This document shows, piece after piece, positions 1-5,948 of a DNA stretch of 6,572 nt. The translations under genes and the position numbers were made by a program. Below the pieces are notes generated by a model. The model was not told where the DNA came from. It did no database searches and worked only from the letters and a program-made list of their open reading frames with translations. Source of the stretch: HO2-45-11b sp964450915 (GTDB lineage: Bacteria; Patescibacteriota; Andersenbacteria; UBA10190); NCBI GenBank assembly GCA_964450915.1, contig CAYVFG010000029.1:1-6572 (forward strand), read 5' to 3'. The first letter of the stretch is position 1, and each line of letters starts with the position of its first letter.

Positions 1-455
1 TTGCCGCCCCGCTTATTCACCCGGGAGCAACTAATTCCGCAACGGTGCGTCTGCAATTGTGGGATGTTGGCATCCGATTAATACAACAGCATCCAATGCT
101 TGGTATCGGGTTAGGGCAATTCGAGCCCGCGTATCAGGCGCAGCTGCATCAGCTATTTGAAGATTCTTCGCGCGGCGTACAGGTTACCAGATATAAACTA
201 GCTCCTGAGTTTGTTTTCCGGGATCCGCATAATTGGATTATCTCGTTTTGGCTGAATATGGGGATACTGGGCCTGACCAGCTTTATATATGTAAACTACG
301 CAGCTATTCGCCGCTCAATAAAGTCTAAAAACGTAGAAGATAAAGCACTCGCCCTCGCGTGCGTTTCGATACTGTTATTTGGATTAGTTGATACGATCTA
401 CTGGAAAAACGATCTATCTGCGCTGTGGTGGATGATAATAGTCTTAGCGTTGTGA
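1..455 (+). CDS. O-antigen ligase/polymerase family membrane protein, C-terminal part (5' end outside window)
   Basis: The reading frame is open from the left edge (first full codon at 3) to TGA at 453-455, giving 150 visible residues. A GTG at 45 is inside the protein, not its start. Visible residues 16-40 carry the pattern R-x3-W ... QHPMLGIGLGQF, typical of the Wzy_C/WaaL family. DPHN at 74-77 followed by a hydrophobic helix with NMGILGL (85-91) matches the conserved periplasmic-loop histidine and next helix of these glycan ligases. A final helix pair ends with DTIYWKNDLSALWW (130-143). The family transfers or polymerises undecaprenyl-linked glycans on the outer face of the membrane; some members glycosylate pilins instead. 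The substrate cannot be told from this fragment. It converges on the pilin cluster with a 12-base gap and is probably not part of that operon. Family call is firm, specific role is not. Confidence 0.85.
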   Translation, partial: AAPLIHPGATNSATVRLQLWDVGIRLIQQHPMLGIGLGQFEPAYQAQLHQLFEDSSRGVQVTRYKLAPEFVFRDPHNWIISFWLNMGILGLTSFIYVNYAAIRRSIKSKNVEDKALALACVSILLFGLVDTIYWKNDLSALWWMIIVLAL

Positions 456-467
456 TGTAAGGGGCGC

Positions 468-1154
468 CTAAGGATTTTTCTCAAGAGCACGAACTCGATC
501 GATTAAATCTTGCAACCTTGCCTCGTCTTTATTTATCTGGTCTTGCAGTTCAGCAGATGCAGTCCCCCCTGGAGGTATTTGGCTTTCCAGCGAAGAAATA
601 TCCTCGGTAATAGCCTGTTCTTGCGACTGGAGGTCGGCGATTTCAGCCGCAGCGTCGGAGCCGCTTGATGATGTTCCTCCCCCTGGCGCTCCGCTCCCCA
701 CGGGCCCGAGGCTTGGCTCTACTGCGTTTTTCCCCAAGAACGGATTGATGGTGTTAAGCAATACTACGGATATGAATGCAATGAATATGCCCAACAATGC
801 AGACATAATCATTTCCTTGGCGCTTTGCACCTGAGATGCATTCCCCGCAGCCGTCATGTACATGTATCCACCAATAACGATGGTGATAACCCCAATGATG
901 ACGAGGATGGCGAGTGCGAAGGTGACGACAAGGTTAACCAGGTTTTTTAGCGGAGTTTTTGTATCAAGGAAAGCCCCTACCGGCTGATTCGCAGTAAACG
1001 TTTTTGATCCCGGTAATCCAACTTCGAAACACCCTAATGCTGATGCTGATGATGGGCAGGGCGCAGATGTTTGTGCGTGCAAGGAGTATCCAGGAAGGAT
1101 GAGCGTTGAAGTGCTCAGGAGCGTAATGAAAAATTTTACGGTTTTAAGGTTCAT
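468..1154 (-). CDS. VirB2/TrbC-like pilin with C-terminal coiled-coil extension (pilin A)
   Basis: This 228-residue protein has an N-terminal signal sequence (about 1-27, ending near SLHAQ). A short exported segment with two cysteines (C33, C42) and FEVGLPG (43-49) follows. Two membrane helices (about 71-98 and 112-137) are separated by the polar loop TAAGNASQVQSAKE. This is the usual form of TrbC/VirB2-type subunits in CPR and Gram-positive conjugation clusters. After the conserved NPFLGKN comes a Gly/Ser linker (about 151-166) and a heptad-like charged region (about 167-226) rich in Glu, Gln, Asp and Leu, probably a coiled coil. Classical VirB2 pilins lack such a tail, so it may be a minor, tip or anchoring subunit (inference). 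Codons 77-159 are identical base for base to the neighbouring pilin gene. The start at 1154 is backed by a -10-like box just upstream. It is the last gene of the minus-strand cluster. Confidence 0.8.
   Translation of the reverse strand: MNLKTVKFFITLLSTSTLILPGYSLHAQTSAPCPSSASALGCFEVGLPGSKTFTANQPVGAFLDTKTPLKNLVNLVVTFALAILVIIGVITIVIGGYMYMTAAGNASQVQSAKEMIMSALLGIFIAFISVVLLNTINPFLGKNAVEPSLGPVGSGAPGGGTSSSGSDAAAEIADLQSQEQAITEDISSLESQIPPGGTASAELQDQINKDEARLQDLIDRVRALEKNP
678..926. repeat. 249-bp perfect direct repeat, copy 1 (inside pilin A)
   Basis: Every base from 678 to 926 matches 1179-1427 at an offset of 501. The block covers codons 77-159 of pilin A: both membrane helices, the loop between them, and the NPFLGKN-to-GAPGG tail. 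Both edges are sharp: 927 and 677 mismatch the other copy and similarity drops at once. The offset is a multiple of three, so the copies are in the same frame. Confidence 0.97.
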
Positions 1155-1170
1155 GATCGAAATAAGTATA
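1155..1170 (-). promoter_or_regulatory. Candidate -10 box, near-leaderless start of pilin A
   Basis: On the minus strand TATACT (1170-1165) lies 10 bases before the ATG at 1154. A second box, GATAAT (1180-1175), overlaps the pilin B stop codon. No good -35 hexamer lies 16-18 bases upstream of either box, and there is no Shine-Dalgarno sequence. If TATACT is used, the mRNA would begin about 4 bases before ATG. Sequence pattern only. Confidence 0.35.
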
Positions 1171-1175
1171 CCGTA

Positions 1176-1700
1176 TTATCCCCCTGGCGCTCCGCTCCCC
1201 ACGGGCCCGAGGCTTGGCTCTACTGCGTTTTTCCCCAAGAACGGATTGATGGTGTTAAGCAATACTACGGATATGAATGCAATGAATATGCCCAACAATG
1301 CAGACATAATCATTTCCTTGGCGCTTTGCACCTGAGATGCATTCCCCGCAGCCGTCATGTACATGTATCCACCAATAACGATGGTGATAACCCCAATGAT
1401 GACGAGGATGGCGAGTGCGAAGGTGACCGCGGTATTAATAAGATCGCGTATTGGTGTTCCGGAGTACAGGGCCCCGGATACCGGCTGATCTTTTTTAAAA
1501 TCAGTATTGCCCGGCAGTCCCACTTCAAAATTCCCGTATGGGTCGCTATTTGCAGTATTTGCTCCTGAAGTAGCGTCTATCACGTCTCCGCCAGGTGCAG
1601 GCTTGCCGTTTCCTATTTGCGCCTGAGCGTACATATGCTGATTTCCGAGCAATAAAAATGTGCTCATTATCACGAACGCTATTTTGAGTGATAGCTGCAT
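1176..1700 (-). CDS. VirB2/TrbC-like pilin, short form (pilin B)
   Basis: A 174-residue pilin-like protein. The frame extends back to an ATG at 1757, but that start would overlap the upstream gene by 37 bases and put 19 charged residues (with KRK) before the signal sequence. ATG at 1700 gives a clean signal peptide (MQLSLK, hydrophobic core 7-18, cleavage motif AQA at 25-27), leaves a 20-base gap, and sits 7 bases after a TATACT box. A low-complexity exported region (28-56), FEVGLPG (58-64) and TPIRDLIN (82-89) come next. Two membrane helices follow (about 86-113 and 127-152). The protein ends at GSGAPGG, exactly where its 83-codon block identical to pilin A ends. Family knowledge: such subunits are signal-processed, held in the membrane and assembled into a pilus by the VirB4-powered machine. 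It is likely the major subunit because it has the simple VirB2 plan (inference). Confidence 0.82.
   Translation of the reverse strand: MQLSLKIAFVIMSTFLLLGNQHMYAQAQIGNGKPAPGGDVIDATSGANTANSDPYGNFEVGLPGNTDFKKDQPVSGALYSGTPIRDLINTAVTFALAILVIIGVITIVIGGYMYMTAAGNASQVQSAKEMIMSALLGIFIAFISVVLLNTINPFLGKNAVEPSLGPVGSGAPGG
1179..1427. repeat. 249-bp perfect direct repeat, copy 2 (inside pilin B)
   Basis: Identical to 678-926. Here it covers codons 92-174, ending on the last sense codon of pilin B; the TAA stop (1176-1178) lies immediately outside. Just beyond the other edge the encoded proteins remain related (FEVGLPG, QPV, TP-x3-L-x-N shared), but the codons differ at many synonymous positions. Confidence 0.97.
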
Positions 1701-1716
1701 TGGTACCAGTATATCA
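1701..1716 (-). promoter_or_regulatory. Candidate extended -10 promoter, leaderless start of pilin B
   Basis: TGATATACT (1716-1708, minus strand) is a TGn-extended -10 element placed 7 bases before the ATG at 1700, so the expected transcription start is at or one base before the A of ATG. The gap has no Shine-Dalgarno sequence. A partial -35 match (CTTACA, 1739-1734) is spaced 20 bases away, too wide to count for much. The element lies in the 20-base gap after the glycine-zipper gene and supports 1700 over 1757 as the start. Confidence 0.42.
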
Positions 1717-1720
1717 CGCG

Positions 1721-2224
1721 CTACTTTACGTTTTGTAAGGAACCGATGCTTTGGCACATGCCAAGCGTGACTTTATCAACTGTCCAGCCAGTCCATGTGT
1801 CGCAGTATCCTCTGAATAATAAAAAAAATACGATAGTTACGAAAACTGTTCCTAAAAGAATCGATACTAACGAAAAGATGATAATACCGCTAATACCCTT
1901 TTTCCCTCCGATATATCTTCCCAAAAACGCTCCAGCTGCTGTTCCTAAGAAAGGGATAATAGAACCGACCCAACCCCCTGCAAATTCGCCGGCTATCTGC
2001 CCTGCCTTTTTGTCTGCCATTTTTACAGCTCTATTGCTGGCCATGGATTTTAATAGCGATAGATTTTGCTTATGGGCATATTCTCTATTCGCACTATCCT
2101 CATTCTCCTCATCGATATCCGTATTTATTGGCTGGGGCTTGGAGGATCTTTTTTGTATCTGAGCCTCTATGCGATTGCGATTTGCGTTTAATTCTGCAAG
2201 ACGAGCATGTTCATTGCTTGCCAT
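1721..2224 (-). CDS. Glycine-zipper membrane protein of the secretion cluster, function unknown
   Basis: I do not recognise a named family for this 167-residue protein. Residues 1-74 are hydrophilic and charged, with an acidic patch (36-43), and no signal peptide is visible, so they are probably cytoplasmic. Residues 75-107 hold glycines spaced by four in two runs (G75, G79, G83, G87 and G94, G98, G102, G106). This resembles the glycine-zipper pattern of tightly packed or oligomeric membrane helices. A strong membrane helix spans about 112-137. A 30-residue C-terminus with two cysteines (C141, C157) and several Trp/Thr follows; it would be outside if the helix pair is in-out-in-out or single pass. 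The gene starts 3 bases after the VirB4 stop, so it is likely co-transcribed and part of the same channel complex. It ends 20 bases before pilin B. Real gene: high confidence. Role: unknown. Confidence 0.8.
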   Translation of the reverse strand: MASNEHARLAELNANRNRIEAQIQKRSSKPQPINTDIDEENEDSANREYAHKQNLSLLKSMASNRAVKMADKKAGQIAGEFAGGWVGSIIPFLGTAAGAFLGRYIGGKKGISGIIIFSLVSILLGTVFVTIVFFLLFRGYCDTWTGWTVDKVTLGMCQSIGSLQNVK

Positions 2225-2227
2225 ATA

Positions 2228-4054
2228 TTACGCATTAGCGCTCAATTCTTTCTTTGCTGCTTCAATGGCAAGGATTTGTTGCGGATCGGATGTAATAATC
2301 TGGTCTTCGGCATAGCTTGCCACAACCTTGATTGCCACATGCTTGAGTCCCGCGAAGAAAATGCCCTCTCCTACGTCGCTTTCGAGCAGTCTGAATTTTT
2401 CGTGGTCCGTTAAGTAGAATACCTCAGACAATGTATCGATTGCTGCCGGAGATTGCCGCAATAAAAGCTGAATGGAGGAGTTCGTCACAATCGGCTTGCC
2501 ATACTTTGATGCCAAGAAATCGGAAATGTCCTGCGTAATTGTTGTTACTCCTAAATAGTACTTGCGGGCGCGTTTTGCCATAGAGAATAAGAACTTCGCA
2601 GATTCTTCGTTGCGCATCATGATCCAGGCTTCGTCTACGACGAGGATTCGTCGCTTTAATTGGCTTCGTACACGGTTCCAAATGAATCCGAGCACTACGT
2701 ACATGGCAATTGGTCGCAATTCTTCTTCCATGTCTCGGATATTAAATACGATGCACGCTTGATCGAGGTCGATATTAGTCGCTCGGTTAAATACTCCCGC
2801 AAACGTACCTTCTACGAAACGCTGTAAGCGTACTGCAACATTCTTTCCGCCTTCCATTTCTTTCGTAATGTTGTAAAAATCCTGCAGAGTCGGTACCTCC
2901 GGATTTTTCCAGCGTGCTCCGCGGGTAATGTCTTTTAACGCATACGTTTCCCATAGCGCAGAGTCTACGATCGATTGCTCTTCTGCGGATAAGCCATCAA
3001 CCATGAGCGATATTAAGCCGATTAGGCGGGTAATATTCTCCCGAAGGGCAGATTCCGGGTTTTCGTCCTCAGCTAATTCCGGCAAATCGAATGGATTAAT
3101 GCGATGATCGGATGCGATAGCGATCTGCAGGTATGCTCCCCCTACGGCTTCCGCAAGATATCTGTATTCTTGCTCGGGGTCGATAACGATAACTTCGGTA
3201 CCAAACATCATGCTTCGCAATATTTCCAGCTTTACCGTATAGCTTTTTCCGGCACCGGATTTTGCGAAGATGACCATGTTGGCATTTTCTAGGCTAAACC
3301 TGTCGAACAGCACCAAGCTGCTATTGTGCAAGTTAATTCCATAGAGCACGCCCGTGTTGCTGGTTAAATCCGAGCTTACGAACGGGAAGCTGGTGGAAAG
3401 CGGCGATGTATTCATATTCGTATTTACGGCCAAGTTATCGTGTCCGAGCGGCAGCGTTGAGGTAAACGCTTGCTCCATTTGGAATAGCGCCGGCTTTGCG
3501 TAGATGAGGCGCCCTTCGAGCAATACCTCAACTTGAGAGAGGATGTCATCCAATTCTTCTTCCGTATTTGCATATACCGTAATGTAGAGTCCGTATTGAT
3601 AAAATCGTTCAGTTCCCTGCACTAACCTATCTCGGAGTTCTTCAATGTCTTGATATGCAGTTTCCAGCTGCGGATCGCGCACCTTCCCCTGCTCTTGCTG
3701 CATGGTAATCGATGTAGATACCTGGGTAATGCGCTTTCGTAATTCTTTTAAGATGGTTGCAGAGTCTTGCGGGTAAATAAACATCGCAACGTCGAATTCC
3801 ACGTCAAAATTTACAATAGAGGCAAACCAATTCGTATCTAGGTATCGGGGATATGTTGTGACGTATACTGTAGTGGCGAATTTCCCGTCTATTTCGAGAG
3901 ATTTCGTCTTTACTTTGAATCCTGACGGCGCTATGAGATCGCGAAGAGAGGATACTCCTTTTTCGAATTGATCCATGACAGCTTTATCCTCTTTGCTGAT
4001 TGGAGCAGCAGGCGTGCCCGACTTTTTTTGTGGGAATAGGGATGGGAATTTCAT
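2228..4054 (-). CDS. virB4: VirB4-family type IV secretion ATPase
   Basis: A 608-residue ATPase expected on the cytoplasmic face of the membrane, where VirB4 proteins energise pilin extraction, pilus assembly and substrate transfer. Residues about 45-200 resemble a VirB4 N-terminal domain (VYVTTYPRYL, NFDVEFDVAMFI). The RecA-like domain follows: Walker A AKSGAGKSY (264-272, K270), VIVIDPEQEY (288-297), Walker B RILVVDEAW (469-477, D474/E475), TTITQD (504-509) and an RQSP segment (533-536) in the usual place for the arginine-containing C-terminal motif. All key residues are intact and no frameshift is seen. It is shorter than classical VirB4 (roughly 790-820 residues); the neighbouring 233-residue N-domain-like protein may complement it. 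The ATG overlaps the stop of that gene as ATGA, implying translational coupling. DNA-pump relatives (VirD4, FtsK) are less likely given the N-domain and the PrgI/pilin context. Confidence 0.95.
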   Translation of the reverse strand: MKFPSLFPQKKSGTPAAPISKEDKAVMDQFEKGVSSLRDLIAPSGFKVKTKSLEIDGKFATTVYVTTYPRYLDTNWFASIVNFDVEFDVAMFIYPQDSATILKELRKRITQVSTSITMQQEQGKVRDPQLETAYQDIEELRDRLVQGTERFYQYGLYITVYANTEEELDDILSQVEVLLEGRLIYAKPALFQMEQAFTSTLPLGHDNLAVNTNMNTSPLSTSFPFVSSDLTSNTGVLYGINLHNSSLVLFDRFSLENANMVIFAKSGAGKSYTVKLEILRSMMFGTEVIVIDPEQEYRYLAEAVGGAYLQIAIASDHRINPFDLPELAEDENPESALRENITRLIGLISLMVDGLSAEEQSIVDSALWETYALKDITRGARWKNPEVPTLQDFYNITKEMEGGKNVAVRLQRFVEGTFAGVFNRATNIDLDQACIVFNIRDMEEELRPIAMYVVLGFIWNRVRSQLKRRILVVDEAWIMMRNEESAKFLFSMAKRARKYYLGVTTITQDISDFLASKYGKPIVTNSSIQLLLRQSPAAIDTLSEVFYLTDHEKFRLLESDVGEGIFFAGLKHVAIKVVASYAEDQIITSDPQQILAIEAAKKELSANA

Positions 4055-4752
4055 AGGGAAGCTTCAGTTTCCTCTACTTTCAAAGCAGTAACATTGCGCA
4101 ATTTTTGGTTTCGCGATGTTGTAGGATTGAAGTAGTTGTAAAACAGCTCAATTAATTCCTGCGTTTTAAGCGGCACCACGCGCAAACCAATTCCTCGAAG
4201 GCCGATTGCGATCTGCTCTACTCGGTGGAGAATCTGTGTTTTATTGTGCTCGAATTCAACGTCGTTCATTTTAAGGTTTCCGGTTGCTCCTTTGGCGCCT
4301 TTTGTGATTCTGCCAAATGTTCCCTCTTTTTTGCTCTGAGATACGGAAAATGGGATAGTAACAAAGAACGTTTTGGTCATAATGTTGCTCCCTTTTACCA
4401 ATTCTCCGATGAAGTTGATATATTCGGTCATTTGTAAATGCAGCAACTCGTTTTTTTGCAGGTCTCGAAGGCGTTTTACTTCTTCTAGGTACGCGGTGAT
4501 ATCCATTTTTCGAGAAGAAACGGTGAGTTGGATGGAGAAATCCAGCGAATTGATAAATTCCTGGTATGCATAGATGATGGCGTTTTGTTCTTCTTCTGAC
4601 TTCAGCGCGAAATTTACGGAAGATATCATCAGCACGCTTCGCATTGTTCCGTCGTTTAAAATTAAGATTCCATCTCGAATCTCCGAAATTTTAATGAGCG
4701 ATTGGCTTGCACGCCCTTTGCTCGAAGGATTAAGCATGTCGAAGATTGCCAT
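4051..4752 (-). CDS. VirB4 N-terminal-domain-like (TraC-like) accessory protein
   Basis: This 233-residue protein has no Walker motifs. It begins with a short basic leader and a beta-rich stretch (DGILILNDGTMRSVLMISS, about 27-45). It then has NFALKSEEEQNAIIYAYQEF (47-66) and SLDFSIQLTVSSRKMDITAYL (69-89), a pattern typical of the N-terminal domain of VirB4/TraC proteins and of stand-alone CPR and Gram-positive proteins next to VirB4. A basic Gly/Lys loop (about 140-160) precedes a helical C-terminal part with IAIGLRGIGLRVVPLKTQEL (181-200). It has no signal peptide or membrane helix, so it is likely cytoplasmic or peripheral. It overlaps the VirB4 start by four bases, and the two may form one functional unit. 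It starts 24 bases after PrgI, the widest gap in the upper cluster, and that gap carries an extended -10 box. The role as a VirB4 partner is inference. Confidence 0.82.
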   Translation of the reverse strand: MAIFDMLNPSSKGRASQSLIKISEIRDGILILNDGTMRSVLMISSVNFALKSEEEQNAIIYAYQEFINSLDFSIQLTVSSRKMDITAYLEEVKRLRDLQKNELLHLQMTEYINFIGELVKGSNIMTKTFFVTIPFSVSQSKKEGTFGRITKGAKGATGNLKMNDVEFEHNKTQILHRVEQIAIGLRGIGLRVVPLKTQELIELFYNYFNPTTSRNQKLRNVTALKVEETEASL

Positions 4753-4769
4753 ACGGACGTATTATACCA
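4753..4769 (-). promoter_or_regulatory. Candidate extended -10 promoter, leaderless start of the VirB4 pair
   Basis: TGGTATAAT (4769-4761, minus strand) matches a TGn-extended consensus -10 and ends 8 bases before the ATG at 4752, so the predicted transcript would start about 2 bases before ATG. No convincing -35 lies 17 bases upstream and no Shine-Dalgarno sequence lies between. It sits in the PrgI/VirB4 gap and could give the ATPase genes their own transcription. Pattern only. Confidence 0.45.
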
Positions 4770-4776
4770 CAGCCAG

Positions 4777-5220
4777 CTACTTGGGTTCTTCTGCTAACGG
4801 ATCTTCAATATCTTCTGTGCTGACGTTTCCTTTTGTATCGAGCGATTGCGCAATTGCGTCGAGCGATGAAGACTCCCGTTCAGCCTTTGCAGTTGTGCGC
4901 ACGGCGTCCCATTCATCATCTATAATCTTGAACGGCTCAACTTTTTGCCTGCGCCATATGTACAGCTGGCCTTTCGATATATATGAAAATCCGGCAAGCA
5001 CTACAGCTCCAAACGATTTGCCGTATATTTTTACGTGCGCAAACACTGCAGCGATTCCAATAACAGGTAGTGCGATAGTTATAAACAGCGATAAATCGGA
5101 GTAGATATATACCGGCACCAGTAACATGCCCGCAACGATGTACATAATGAACTGCTTGAGCGTAAATGGCCCGATAATCTTATCCTCGATATCTGTAAAT
5201 TGTGGTACTTGAAATCGCAT
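4777..5220 (-). CDS. PrgI-family membrane protein of type IV secretion
   Basis: A 147-residue protein beginning with the PrgI-family signature (Pfam PrgI): VPQF at 5-8 and IEDKIIGPFTLKQF at 11-24. Two membrane helices follow (about 21-40 and 43-62). Next come KIYGKSF and the conserved-looking GQLYIWRR (84-91), after which a hydrophilic acidic tail (about 95-147) should face the cytoplasm. Family members are small inner-membrane components encoded directly before VirB4 in Gram-positive and CPR conjugation clusters, and are often compared with VirB3. The position here, just upstream of the VirB4 pair and 3 bases after the proline-rich gene, fits exactly. No strong Shine-Dalgarno sequence is seen, so translation is probably coupled to the gene before it. 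The long acidic tail is longer than the minimal PrgI core. Confidence 0.92.
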   Translation of the reverse strand: MRFQVPQFTDIEDKIIGPFTLKQFIMYIVAGMLLVPVYIYSDLSLFITIALPVIGIAAVFAHVKIYGKSFGAVVLAGFSYISKGQLYIWRRQKVEPFKIIDDEWDAVRTTAKAERESSSLDAIAQSLDTKGNVSTEDIEDPLAEEPK

Positions 5221-5223
5221 AGG

Positions 5224-5946
5224 TTATGGTCTGCGGGTTGGAGGTAACGGAAACTGTGGCTTTGGCGGAACCGGAGGAGGTGTAGGGGCCACTCTCGGCA
5301 AAGCAGTGGATCGGTCCGGTGTTGTTGGCCGCTGAGATAAGTCCACCGTTCTATTCCCCGGCATTAATTTTTTCTGCACAGGTTTTGGTGGTAAATCTTT
5401 TTGTTCGGGCCGTGCGTTTAATTCTTTCAAGTCGAGTACATTCGTTGCTCCGCGAATCCCGGGAGGCGATGCTGGATTGGTGTTCACAATGGGTGTTCGA
5501 TTAGTATTTCCAGTATCTTGGCTCGGTAATGAATCCAGTTTTTTTGGTGCCGCCGTAGTTGGTGATGCGGACTCTTGTTGCGCCCAAAACGCATCGAGCT
5601 CCCCTTGTATTGGCGCGAATAAATCTTGATCGATTTCGGATGCCATTTCGACGGCATTATCGAGTGATACATCCAGTTCTTTCGAAAGAGTAGTTGAAAG
5701 TTCGCTAATTTCTTTTTTATGAATAGCTATTTCCAATATTGCTAATCCTATTTTGAATGCATGTTCAGGCGCTATATGATTTGATTTTGCTAATCCTTGT
5801 ACGTATGCGCCCGTAGAGTCGGAAAAGAGCATATCTTGAGCCTTTACTGGCAGGGATAGTGCAGATTCTAGGTAATTCAGACGAGTTCCCTCTGGAAGCC
5901 CGGTGATAGAGTTTGCGGGAATTAATTTAAATAATTCAATGTCCAT
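5224..5946 (-). CDS. Uncharacterised protein: helical N-domain and proline-rich tail
   Basis: I do not recognise this 240-residue protein. Residues 1-124 look globular and helical, with alternating hydrophobic and acidic stretches (for example 61-80 and 95-124), and no signal peptide or membrane segment. Residues 125-240 are low complexity, rich in Pro, Thr, Asn and Lys, and probably disordered. Within this tail two short hydrophobic-acidic motifs recur, NVLDLKEL (169-176) and RTVDLSQR (199-206). The end is strongly proline-rich (219-240, with PTPPPVPPKP). Such a tail suggests a flexible cytoplasmic linker or docking region for partners in the secretion complex (inference). It begins 2 bases after the preceding gene and ends 3 bases before PrgI, so it belongs to the same transcription unit. 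Real gene: high confidence from tight packing and an open frame. Function: unknown. Confidence 0.78.
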   Translation of the reverse strand: MDIELFKLIPANSITGLPEGTRLNYLESALSLPVKAQDMLFSDSTGAYVQGLAKSNHIAPEHAFKIGLAILEIAIHKKEISELSTTLSKELDVSLDNAVEMASEIDQDLFAPIQGELDAFWAQQESASPTTAAPKKLDSLPSQDTGNTNRTPIVNTNPASPPGIRGATNVLDLKELNARPEQKDLPPKPVQKKLMPGNRTVDLSQRPTTPDRSTALPRVAPTPPPVPPKPQFPLPPTRRP

Positions 5947-5948
5947 AG

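Noticed and set aside
45..47. GTG as the start of the ligase gene
   Set aside because: The frame is open to the left edge and the family's conserved region is already under way, so the true start is outside the window.
456..480. Possible terminator between the convergent genes (GGCGCC followed by a T run)
   Set aside because: The palindrome is only six bases with no loop, and the flanking bases do not pair into a stable hairpin.
678..1427. CRISPR or transposon-type repeat
   Set aside because: There are only two copies, no short regular spacing, no terminal inverted repeats and no transposase; the repeat is entirely protein coding.
1099..1568. Two plus-strand frames over the pilin repeat
   Set aside because: They are antisense to the pilin genes, and the repeat is explained by the in-frame 83-codon block on the minus strand.
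1701..1757. Start of pilin B at the upstream ATG at 1757
   Set aside because: It would overlap the upstream gene by 37 bases, add a charged leader before the signal peptide and lie upstream of the -10 box; ATG at 1700 fits better.
1746..2162. 138-residue plus-strand open frame
   Set aside because: Antisense shadow of the glycine-zipper gene; its Pro-rich stretches are the complement of Gly codons.
4574..5104. 176-residue plus-strand open frame
   Set aside because: It lies antisense over the PrgI and VirB4-N-like genes, is Ser/Ile-rich without recognisable motifs, and is explained as a shadow of their codon use.
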